A stretch of 41,593 nt of DNA from an uncultured Olsenella sp. (GTDB taxonomy: Bacteria > Actinomycetota > Coriobacteriia > Coriobacteriales > Atopobiaceae), in NCBI GenBank assembly GCA_900316105.1, contig ONBR01000018.1:1-41593 (forward strand), in the 5' to 3' direction. Of this stretch, positions 23,946 through 30,486 are shown in pieces. Every line of letters starts with the position of its first letter. Positions within the stretch are counted from its first letter, which is position 1. The notes under the pieces were generated by a model. That model worked only from the letters and a program-made list of their open reading frames with translations. It made no database searches and was not told where the DNA came from. The translations under genes and the position numbers were made by a program.

Positions 23946-24695
23946 ATGTATTCCTTTGACAGCCACATCCGCTACAGCGAGTGCGACGCCAACGGCAACC
24001 TCTCCATCCTGGGGCTGGTCAACTACCTGCAGGATTGCTCGACCTTCCACTCCGAGACCCTGGGCATAGGCCTGGAGCACTCGCGGGCAAACCACTACGC
24101 CTGGCTCCTCTCGGCCTGGCAGATCCAGATCGAGCGCCGCCCCCGCTTCACTGACCCCATCACCGTGAGCACCTGGTGCCCCGCCCTCAACCGCACCATG
24201 GCGGAGCGAAACTTCTCCATCACGGCGCCTGACGGGACCCCCTACGTGAAGGCCGACTCCATCTGGTTCGTCTACGATCCTGAGGCTCAGGGCCCCATCC
24301 GCGTCCCCCAGAGCCAGCAGGTCTACCTCACGGACGACCCCCGCATCGACCTGCCAAAGACCAAGCGCCGCATCCACGTGGAGGGGCCCTTTGTGGAGGC
24401 CAAGCCCGTGACGGTCACCGAGCAGCACCTGGACACCAACTTCCACATGAACAACGCCTACTACATCCAGATTGCCTTGGATGCCCTCCACCAGGTCGAG
24501 GGTATCGAAACCCTCCCCCACCGCATCCTGGTCCAGTACAAGACCATGGCGCTTTTGGGTGACACGATGACCCCACACGTTCACCATGACCCCAAGGACG
24601 ACGATGCCCGCGTGGTCGACCTGGTGAACGGCTCGGGCGAGGCCAATGCCGTCGTTCGCTTCGAGGGATTGGCGGGACCCGAGGCAGACCGATGA
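23946..24695 (+). CDS. Acyl-ACP thioesterase
   Basis: Releases fatty acids from acyl carrier protein (249 aa, typical of bacterial members of the FatA/FatB-like family). It shows two hotdog domains. The first starts SHIRYSECDANGNLSILGLVNYLQD and contains the WxIxIxRRP segment; the second has the family signature LDTNFHMNNAYYIQIALD, with its Asp, Asn and His. Medium- or long-chain preference is not readable. It ends in an ATGA overlap with the NUDIX gene, so the two are translationally coupled. The ribosome site is a weak GAAAGAAG about ten bases ahead of the ATG. Confidence 0.92.
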   Translation: MYSFDSHIRYSECDANGNLSILGLVNYLQDCSTFHSETLGIGLEHSRANHYAWLLSAWQIQIERRPRFTDPITVSTWCPALNRTMAERNFSITAPDGTPYVKADSIWFVYDPEAQGPIRVPQSQQVYLTDDPRIDLPKTKRRIHVEGPFVEAKPVTVTEQHLDTNFHMNNAYYIQIALDALHQVEGIETLPHRILVQYKTMALLGDTMTPHVHHDPKDDDARVVDLVNGSGEANAVVRFEGLAGPEADR

Positions 24696-25144
24696 GCCTC
24701 GGCGCGAGCGGGGCTTCGGGCGCCTCGGCCAAGCTCAAGACGGTCTCCGTCGTCGCGGCCATCATCTGTGACCCCGCCACGCAGAGAATTTACTGCGCCC
24801 AGCGTGGATATGGCGACTACAAGGACGGTTGGGAGTTTCCCGGCGGCAAGGTCGAGCCAGGCGAGTCAAAGCCCCAGGCCCTCGTACGAGAGATCCAGGA
24901 GGAGCTGGACTGCCAGGTCTGTCAGCTGGAACCCCTCCTGACGGTGGAGCACGACTACCCAGGCTTCCACCTGTCCATGGCCTGCTTCACCTGCAGACTC
25001 GCGGATGGACAGGAGCCGACGACCCTGGAGCACGAGAACAGCGCCTGGCTCTCCAGAGACGAGCTCTGGCGGGTGGACTGGCTCGCCGCGGACAGACAGG
25101 TGGTCAGCGCCCTAGAAGCCTCATGGGACCGACTCTTTGTCTGA
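24692..25144 (+). CDS. NUDIX hydrolase, MutT-like
   Basis: A 150-residue NUDIX pyrophosphatase, probably an 8-oxo-dGTP diphosphatase or other nucleotide-sanitising enzyme. The full box GGKVEPGES...REIQEELD is intact with its Glu residues. The CAQRGYGDYKDGWEFPGG lead-in is typical of MutT-type members. The first ~14 residues are Gly/Ala/Ser-rich and not conserved; the start overlaps the thioesterase stop (ATGA). The family's substrates are diverse, so the MutT role is likely but not proven. Confidence 0.92.
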   Translation: MSLGASGASGASAKLKTVSVVAAIICDPATQRIYCAQRGYGDYKDGWEFPGGKVEPGESKPQALVREIQEELDCQVCQLEPLLTVEHDYPGFHLSMACFTCRLADGQEPTTLEHENSAWLSRDELWRVDWLAADRQVVSALEASWDRLFV

Positions 25145-25237
25145 AGTCCCTCCCTTGGCAGTCGGATGGAAAGAGCGGATAATGTGGCCAGGGCGCCCAT
25201 TGCACCCGACACCACAGACAAGACGAAAGGACCTCGC

Positions 25238-25609
25238 ATGGACAACTTCTCTTCGGGCCAGATGCCCCAGGGTTCGTCTCAGCAGCCTTCCTACCAGCAG
25301 TACCCCTATGGACAGCCCGGGCAGCAGCCCAACCTGGGAGGCATCGTTCCCTCCACACCCATAATGGAGACCGCATCCGCCACCACCTCGCCCGACAACA
25401 GCTCGGGCAACGCCGTCTACGTGGTGGCCATTGCCGTCCTCATCGCCATGATTGCCCTGGCGAACTCCCTGGGCGGCCTCATCGAGCAGGCGGTCTACGA
25501 GGCAGCTCAGGGCGAACTCTACGGCTACACCCAGCCCCTCGACCCCTACGGGAGCGACAGCACCATCGACTATCCCCTGGGCAACTCTCCCAGGAGCTAC
25601 GACCTCTAG
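25238..25609 (+). CDS. Small single-span membrane protein of unknown function
   Basis: 123 residues: a Gln/Ser/Pro/Tyr-rich N-terminal part (1-60), one membrane segment (about 59-82, rich in Ala, Val, Ile), and a short acidic, Tyr-rich tail. I do not recognise it. ATG 25238 has AAAGGA seven bases ahead, and the reading frame uses codons like its neighbours, so it is probably a real gene. It stands between mutT-like and thyA, 71 bases before thyA. The Gln/Pro/Tyr-rich N-terminus resembles that of many actinobacterial membrane proteins, without saying what it does. Confidence 0.7.
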   Translation: MDNFSSGQMPQGSSQQPSYQQYPYGQPGQQPNLGGIVPSTPIMETASATTSPDNSSGNAVYVVAIAVLIAMIALANSLGGLIEQAVYEAAQGELYGYTQPLDPYGSDSTIDYPLGNSPRSYDL

Positions 25610-25680
25610 GAGTCAGGGCGTCCATCGCACGCGCCGGCAGCACCCGTACCATCGCACCACCAGCAAGGAGGGCCCAGCCC

Positions 25681-26529
25681 ATGAGCAAGGCCGACGACAT
25701 CTTCATCCGCATGTGCACCGACATCATCGAGCACGGCACCACCACCGAGGGACAGAAGGTCCGCCCCCACTGGGAGGACGGGAGCCCCGCCTACACCATC
25801 AAGCAATTCGGCGTGTGCAACCGCTACGACCTGCGCGAGGAGTTCCCTGCCATCACCCTGCGTCGCACCGCCCTCAAGTCCGCCATGGACGAGGTCCTCT
25901 GGATCTACCAGAGGAAGTCCAACAACATCCACGACCTCCACAGCCACATCTGGGACGAGTGGGCAGACGAGGCGGGCTCCATCGGCAAGGCCTATGGCTA
26001 CCAGATCGCCCAGAAGTCCCACTATCCCGAGGGTGACATGGACCAGATGGACCGTGTCCTCTATGATCTGGAGCACAACCCCTACAGCCGGCGCATCATG
26101 ACCAATACCTACACCTTCGCCGACCTGTCCCAGATGAACCTCTATCCCTGCGCCTACAACGTGATCTACAACGTCACCCAGACGCCTGGAGAGGACCGCC
26201 CGACCCTCAACATGATGCTGGTCCAGCGCAGCCAGGACATCCTGGCGGCAAACAATTGGAACGTCTGCCAGTATGCCATCCTCCTCATGATGGTCGCCCA
26301 GGCAGAGGGCATGATTGCGGGCGAGTTGGTCCACTGCATCACCGACGCCCACATCTATGACCGCCATGTGGACGTGGTCAAGGAGCTCATCTCCCGTCCC
26401 ACCTACCCCGCGCCAAAGGTATCGCTGAACCCCGACGTGCACGACTTCTACGACTTCACGACCGACGACCTCATCGTGGAGGACTACCAGCATGGTCCTC
26501 AGGTAAAGGACATCCCCATCGCCGTGTAA
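25681..26529 (+). CDS. thyA: Thymidylate synthase (ThyA type)
   Basis: Makes dTMP from dUMP with methylene-tetrahydrofolate (282 aa). It matches the longer branch that includes the Bacillus subtilis ThyA rather than the 264-aa E. coli type. The catalytic Cys is in LYPCAYN; RSQD (RSCD or RSND in relatives) holds the conserved Arg, Ser and Asp; AHIYDRH corresponds to the His-x-Tyr dUMP site. The loop usually reading GxPFN is ANNWN here; its last Asn is kept. AAGGAGGG precedes the ATG. folA follows 91 bases downstream, supplying reduced folate for the same reaction. Confidence 0.95.
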   Translation: MSKADDIFIRMCTDIIEHGTTTEGQKVRPHWEDGSPAYTIKQFGVCNRYDLREEFPAITLRRTALKSAMDEVLWIYQRKSNNIHDLHSHIWDEWADEAGSIGKAYGYQIAQKSHYPEGDMDQMDRVLYDLEHNPYSRRIMTNTYTFADLSQMNLYPCAYNVIYNVTQTPGEDRPTLNMMLVQRSQDILAANNWNVCQYAILLMMVAQAEGMIAGELVHCITDAHIYDRHVDVVKELISRPTYPAPKVSLNPDVHDFYDFTTDDLIVEDYQHGPQVKDIPIAV

Positions 26530-26539
26530 GCAAAGGTCT

Positions 26540-26596
26540 GATCGGGGGTAGCCCCCCTTAGCGCGAACCCTGCACTAGGGGGGGCTACCCCCAATC
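26540..26596. repeat. 57-bp inverted repeat of ggggtagcccc type, family B-like
   Basis: Between thyA and folA, arms of 21 bases (26540-26560 and 26576-26596) match at 19 positions. Each arm is itself a palindrome centred on gggggtagccccc. The whole can form one long stem or two short ones. It is between two co-directional genes, so it may limit folA expression. Confidence 0.88.
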
Positions 26597-26620
26597 GGCC
26601 AAGCATCGGAAAGGACCCCC

Positions 26621-27133
26621 ATGAACGCCATCGTCGCCGTCTGTGACGATTGGGCCATCGGAAAGAATGGCCAGCTCCTCGTCCGCAACAAGGCAGACAT
26701 GCACCGTTTCGTCGAGCTGACGACAGGCGGCACCGTGATCATGGGCAGAAAGACCTTCGAGTCCTTCCCGGGTGGCCCCCTCAAGGGCCGTCGCAACATC
26801 ATCGTTACTCGCCAGGCCAGCTATCAGCCAACAAAGTCCGAGGGCCTGCCCGAAGGCACCTCGGTGGAGGTCGTCTGCTCCCCCGAGGCAGCAGTCGAGG
26901 CCTCCTCTGGCGACGAAGGAGTCTGGCTCATCGGCGGCGATTCCCTCTACAAGGCCCTTCTTCCCCAGGTGGATGTGGTCTTCGTCACTCTCAACCACAC
27001 CGTGGTCGAAGGGGCGGACGCCTTCTTCCCCAGACTGGACGAAGACCCCTCCTGGAAGGTCACGGAACGCCTGGACGGGGGCACCACCAAGGCAGGCATT
27101 CCCTTTGAGTTCGTCACCTACACTCGCGCCTAA
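26621..27133 (+). CDS. folA: Dihydrofolate reductase
   Basis: Reduces dihydrofolate to tetrahydrofolate with NADPH (170 aa, normal length). The N-terminus MNAIVAVCDDWAIGKNGQL is a typical DHFR start with the conserved Ala-Ile-Gly loop. IMGRKTFESFPGGPLKGRRNIIVTR carries the NADPH-binding GRKT, the Phe and the conserved Arg. The IGGDSLYKALLP segment is conserved. The Asp of the active site (usual Asp27) is D26 of KADMHRF. AAAGGA lies seven to eight bases ahead of the ATG. The pair with thyA is a classic functional neighbourhood. Confidence 0.96.
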   Translation: MNAIVAVCDDWAIGKNGQLLVRNKADMHRFVELTTGGTVIMGRKTFESFPGGPLKGRRNIIVTRQASYQPTKSEGLPEGTSVEVVCSPEAAVEASSGDEGVWLIGGDSLYKALLPQVDVVFVTLNHTVVEGADAFFPRLDEDPSWKVTERLDGGTTKAGIPFEFVTYTRA

Positions 27134-27136
27134 AAG

Positions 27137-27204
27137 AAAGCGCCGCTTGGGGGCTATCCCCCGAAGCGGCGCTTTGCCACCCAGGGGATAGTCCCCCAGC
27201 TGGC
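27137..27204. terminator. Twin-hairpin terminator/repeat, family B
   Basis: A 17-bp stem (aaagcgccgctt, 27137-27148, plus ggggg/ccccc, ctat loop, to 27175) with a single bulge, then a second hairpin gcca...gggga-tag-tcccc...tggc (about 27176-27204). It lies between convergent folA and the lipoprotein gene and may terminate both. It has the same build as 15404-15470. Confidence 0.85.
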
Positions 27205-27217
27205 ACCGTACATCGGA

Positions 27218-27832
27218 TTACAGGTTGGAGAGATTCGCTCCGCCGAATGCAGCCGAAACCAGCTCATCCTCGCTGGAGTCGTCGACGCTCCACTCGTTGT
27301 CCTTCTTGGTCAGGCTGAGCGTGAGCTCCGTGTCCTTGGTGTCAGTGGATTTGTCCAGATCTTCGTAAAGCTTTTTGAAGAGATCCTTATAAAGGGCCTC
27401 CCTACCGCCATTGGAGTAAATCTCGGCAATCTCCTCTTGGGACTTCGAGTTCATGTAGCTGGTTTCCAGATTTGCCATGATCTCATCAAGCTTCACGTTG
27501 GTCACCGTGACCTTGGCGGTAGCGGTATCTCCATTCACCGTGATGTCACCAATCTTGTAGTCAAAGTGCTTGAAGAGGTGACCCATCATCTCGTAGGGGT
27601 CAAGGCCGTACTCCGCCAGCTCCTTGAAGTTGGCGTCATTCTCCAGCTCGTCACCAAGGTATTCCTTGAGGTTCTCCTCGGTGGGGTTCTTCAGTGCCTC
27701 AAGCTCGTCGGTCAGTCCCTTCTGGATGACCTCCTTGTCGTTGCTGCAGCCCGTCAAGCCCAAGGGCAGGATGACGGCTAGGGCGAACGCGAGGATGCCG
27801 AACAGAATCCCCTTGATGATGCGCTTGCTCAT
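27218..27832 (-). CDS. Lipoprotein of unknown function
   Basis: A 204-residue secreted lipoprotein. The signal peptide has a basic start (KR, K), a hydrophobic core, and the lipobox LTGC with C29 as the lipidated residue. The mature part is Lys/Glu/Asp-rich, with a predicted helical first half and a beta-like segment around GDITVNGDTATAKVTVTNV; the C-terminus is acidic. The repeated pattern 'DxxxxxxKVTVTNVxxxEI' resembles Firmicutes/Coriobacteria lipoproteins of the DUF5105/DUF4878-like kind, but I cannot name the family firmly. ATG 27832 has GGAAGAGG eight bases ahead. It lies outside the folate group, convergent to folA, and is probably expressed alone. Confidence 0.8.
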   Translation of the reverse strand: MSKRIIKGILFGILAFALAVILPLGLTGCSNDKEVIQKGLTDELEALKNPTEENLKEYLGDELENDANFKELAEYGLDPYEMMGHLFKHFDYKIGDITVNGDTATAKVTVTNVKLDEIMANLETSYMNSKSQEEIAEIYSNGGREALYKDLFKKLYEDLDKSTDTKDTELTLSLTKKDNEWSVDDSSEDELVSAAFGGANLSNL

Positions 27833-27902
27833 GAAATCGCCTCTTCCTAGTGAAAAGCGTCCGATGGTACTTCTCCACGCTATCAGAAGGAAGTCATCAA
27901 CG

Positions 27903-27921
27903 TGCTAACAGAGTGTTAGCA
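27903..27921. promoter_or_regulatory. Dyad upstream of the lipoprotein gene
   Basis: tgctaaca (27903-27910) and tgttagca (27914-27921) form a perfect 8-bp dyad with a three-base centre, about 70 bases ahead of the lipoprotein start. It has no T-run, so an operator is likelier than a terminator. Confidence 0.45.
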
Positions 27922-27948
27922 ACCTGAAAGAAAGGGGTCCCCAATCGG

Positions 27949-28722
27949 CTACCCGGCCTTGACCAGGTTGACGCCCTCGGCATGGCAGCGATTCTCGAAG
28001 GCCGGCGAGATTCCCTCGTCGGTCACCACCGTGGACACGGCGTCCAGGGAGCAGATGGAGAAGGTCGAGGTCCGTCCCACCTTGCTGGAGTCCATGAGGA
28101 CGATGGTCTCGCCGGAGTTGCGAACCAACAGCCGCTTGAATGCGGCCTCGTCGTCGGAGCCGCAGCAGAAGCCGAAGTTGTCGTTGTAGGTGGTCACACC
28201 CAGGAAGAACTGGTCGAAGGAGAGCTTGCCCACCATCTCCATGGCCGTGCCGCCCACCATGTCCAGGCTGTAGCGGTTGAAGGTGCCGCCGATCACGTGA
28301 ACGCGAGCCTTCTCCAGACGAGCCAGGGCGCTGACGACCGAGATGGAGTTGGTGAAGACGATCATGCGCATGTCGTCCAGGCAGGAGGCGAGGTCGGTGG
28401 TAGTGGAGCCCGAGTCAAGGTAGATGGTGGTATCGGGCCTCACGAGCTTGGCCGCCTCCCGGGCAATCCGGTCCTTCTGGTCCACCCGCCGGGTTCGGCG
28501 GGATGCCATGAGTCCGTCGGTACCCACGGCAAAGCCCAGGGATTTGGCCCCGCCATGGACGCGGACGATCAGGTGCTGGTCGTCCAGGTAGCGCAGGTCG
28601 GTCCGGAGGGTCATCTCGCTTACATCCGGGAAGGCCTCCTTGAGCTGGACGAAGCTCACATTGCCCTCCTCGTTGATCATCCGCTCGATGGCTCCGCGAC
28701 GCTCGTCCATGTTCTGTGCCAC
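27949..28722 (-). CDS. DeoR-family transcriptional regulator
   Basis: A 257-residue sugar-responsive regulator. The N-terminal winged helix-turn-helix (about 5-60) reads VSFVQLKEAFPDVSEMTLRTDLRYLD, followed by VRVHGGA, the usual DeoR link. The C-terminal sugar-phosphate isomerase-like sensor domain carries IYLDSGSTT, FTNSISV and VHVIGGTF, all family hallmarks. GTG 28722 has AAAGGAG eight bases ahead; the TTG at 28740 would lie inside that site and is rejected. Its promoter contains a palindrome that covers the -10 box, suggesting autoregulation. The neighbouring SorE-like dehydrogenase and mannitol genes are its likely targets, by context. Confidence 0.93.
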   Translation of the reverse strand: MAQNMDERRGAIERMINEEGNVSFVQLKEAFPDVSEMTLRTDLRYLDDQHLIVRVHGGAKSLGFAVGTDGLMASRRTRRVDQKDRIAREAAKLVRPDTTIYLDSGSTTTDLASCLDDMRMIVFTNSISVVSALARLEKARVHVIGGTFNRYSLDMVGGTAMEMVGKLSFDQFFLGVTTYNDNFGFCCGSDDEAAFKRLLVRNSGETIVLMDSSKVGRTSTFSICSLDAVSTVVTDEGISPAFENRCHAEGVNLVKAG

Positions 28723-28747
28723 TGTCCGCACTCCTTTCAAAAGGAAA

Positions 28748-28788
28748 GTCCTCGGTCGCTATCATACAACCGAGGACTTAATTAACAA
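28748..28788 (-). promoter_or_regulatory. Promoter of the deoR-type gene with operator palindrome
   Basis: On the minus strand: -35 TTGTTA (28783-28788), 16-base spacer, -10 TATGAT (28761-28766). A perfect 9-bp dyad, gtcctcggt (28748-28756) with accgaggac (28769-28777), brackets the -10 box. Confidence 0.7.
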
Positions 28789-28800
28789 TCGATATTGTCG

Positions 28801-28881
28801 GATGTGACAAGGGTGCCAGGCACTACTGTCACATTTTGGGACACAGACGCCAGGCACTATTGTCACAACGCCATTGTCACA
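28801..28881. repeat. Direct repeats with gccaggcacta/tgtcac cores
   Basis: The 17-base sequence gccaggcacta(c/t)tgtcac occurs at about 28815-28831 and 28850-28866, with further tgtcac or gtgaca copies at 28804-28809 and 28874-28880. gtgacaa...ttgtcac pairs across the element. It separates the sorE-like gene 3' end from the deoR promoter and is non-coding. Confidence 0.8.
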
Positions 28882-28885
28882 CGGG

Positions 28886-30154
28886 CTAGTCGATGGACTC
28901 CCAGTTGGCCAGGAGGTACTTCTCAGCCTCGGCGCACCAGAGCCCCTTGTGGGCGTCCACGATGTCGGCCAGGGCGCCGTAGCGGGCGTCCTCCCCCGCC
29001 TTGGAACGAAGGTCCTCGAGGGCGATCAGGGGCATGTCGATGTGGGTGTAGATGAGCTTCTTGCCACCCGGGATCTTGGGGAGGTTAAGGGTGGTCTCGG
29101 GCGCGGCGTAGAGGCCGCCCACGTGGGTGACCATGACGGCAGGATCCAGCCTGTGCTCCTCGGTCATGCGGAGGGACTCCAGCTCGTCGGCCGTGTTGCC
29201 GCCCGTGGTGCCCATGAAGTGGGTGGACCCGTAGTGGACCTCATAGAAGTTGACGGGAGCCTGGAACTGCTTGTCGGTGGGGCCGGCAAAGAAGTTCAGG
29301 CAGCCGTCGCGGCCCAGGATCAGGCTGGACTGGGTGACCACCGCAGCCACGGGGGCGTAGCAGAAGACATCGTCGTAGCCGGTGCCGCCCGTGATCTCGC
29401 GCAGGGTCGCCACAGGGTCATCCACCTTGCCGGTGTTGACGAAGTGGAGGTCGATCCCGCACTCCTCCTTGACCTCTGCGGGCGGGAAGAGCTCGGCCGC
29501 GCGGTCCAGACGCTCCTGGTTGATGTCGGCCACGGTGACCAGGGCGGGTCTGCGGTCGCAGTGGAGGGCGTAGGTCAGGCCACCCAGGCCCATGGGGCCG
29601 GCGGCGGCGTTGAGACAGAGCTTGCCGCCCTCGCGAATGCCCATCTGGTGAGTGTAGACGCCCATCTGGGTGTGGTAGGCGGCGTGGAAGGCGCCAATGT
29701 TGCAGGACATGGGCTCGGCCAGGGAGGCCTCGAAGTAGGCATCGCCGTCGTAGGGCAGGAAGCAGTCCTGGGTAAAGATCTCCTGGGGCAGGATGCAGTA
29801 GGTGGTGTCGCCACCGCAGAACTCATAGGAGTAGCCAGGCGAGTCCATGGAGCCCTTGTAGTTGATGGCGGGCTGGATGGTGAACTTCTGGCCGGGATGG
29901 TACTTGTCGGCGTACTTGGCGCCCACCTCCACGATGTCGCCCGCGAACTCGTGGCCGCAGATGGCGGGGTGGTCGGCCACGTCCGCGTGAACCCGCTTGT
30001 GGTCCGTGCCCAGGATGGCCATCTTGTAGGTAGACATGCAGATTGAGTCCGAGACCACCTTGACCAGCATCTCGTCATCCTTGATGGGGGGCAGGTCGAA
30101 CTCGTCGATCCGGATGTCCCTGGCCCCGTGCAGACGCGCTGCGATAGCCCTCAT
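28886..30154 (-). CDS. Zinc-dependent medium-chain dehydrogenase, L-sorbose-1-phosphate reductase-like
   Basis: A 422-residue MDR-family NAD(P)-dependent sugar-phosphate dehydrogenase. C39, H68 and E69 are the expected catalytic-zinc ligands (DSICMS; ICGHEFAG). The nucleotide fold is present around AAAGPMGLGGLTYAL. The segments VVSDSICMSTYK, CLNFFAGPTDKQF, NFYEVHYGSTHFMGTTGGN and the GGKKLIYT end resemble SorE, which reduces L-sorbose 1-phosphate to glucitol 6-phosphate. AAGGAGG precedes ATG 30154. With a mannitol permease diverging from it, it may act on a hexitol phosphate or ketose 1-phosphate. The exact substrate is inference. Confidence 0.85.
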   Translation of the reverse strand: MRAIAARLHGARDIRIDEFDLPPIKDDEMLVKVVSDSICMSTYKMAILGTDHKRVHADVADHPAICGHEFAGDIVEVGAKYADKYHPGQKFTIQPAINYKGSMDSPGYSYEFCGGDTTYCILPQEIFTQDCFLPYDGDAYFEASLAEPMSCNIGAFHAAYHTQMGVYTHQMGIREGGKLCLNAAAGPMGLGGLTYALHCDRRPALVTVADINQERLDRAAELFPPAEVKEECGIDLHFVNTGKVDDPVATLREITGGTGYDDVFCYAPVAAVVTQSSLILGRDGCLNFFAGPTDKQFQAPVNFYEVHYGSTHFMGTTGGNTADELESLRMTEEHRLDPAVMVTHVGGLYAAPETTLNLPKIPGGKKLIYTHIDMPLIALEDLRSKAGEDARYGALADIVDAHKGLWCAEAEKYLLANWESID

Positions 30155-30206
30155 GCTTTCCTCCTTGCCCTGGCGCCCCTTGGTGCCCGCTTTCCTTGCT
30201 GATGTA

Positions 30207-30235
30207 ATAATAAAACACTTAAAGTTTTAATTCAA
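30207..30235 (-). promoter_or_regulatory. Promoter of the sorE-like gene
   Basis: On the minus strand: -35 TTGAAT (30230-30235), a 17-base AT-rich spacer, -10 TATTAT (30207-30212), about 52 bases ahead of the start codon. A tcaaca half-site (30232-30237) overlaps the -35 box. Confidence 0.75.
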
Positions 30236-30339
30236 CAGTTGCGGAATCGGTATCGCATCTCCACTTTTCCTTCAACAAACCGTTCATCTGTCGATTTCTA
30301 CCGTTCATCCATCGTTTATCGTTTCAGGTTCATTTTGAT
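30236..30339. promoter_or_regulatory. Control region between the sorE-like gene and mtlA
   Basis: An AT-rich stretch with two exact accgttcat copies exactly 21 bases apart (30279-30287 and 30300-30308, two helical turns) and a third partial aggttcat (30326-30333). tcaaca occurs at 30232, 30272 and 30373. These repeats are upstream of the mtlA promoter, where an activator would bind. Confidence 0.6.
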
Positions 30340-30367
30340 TTGACTATCGTTCCAAAAATTGTATCTT
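30340..30367 (+). promoter_or_regulatory. Possible promoter of mtlA
   Basis: -35 TTGACT (30340-30345), 16-base spacer, -10 TATCTT (30362-30367), giving a leader of about 110 bases ahead of the mtlA start. Confidence 0.5.
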
Positions 30368-30486
30368 TTATCTCAACACTTTGAGGCAGTTGATGCTTGA
30401 GCGGCAACAACGCACAAGGACGAGGGACAGAGGGTCCCTCACGGGGAGGGGCACGCAGCCCTTCATATACAGAGAGGAGACAGCAA

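Noticed and set aside
25166..25237. Longer start for the small membrane protein at 25166
   Set aside because: No ribosome site; AAAGGA fits the ATG at 25238.
30397..30486. Longer MtlA from 30397
   Set aside because: GAGGAGA and the family start favour 30487; the upstream codons are leader.
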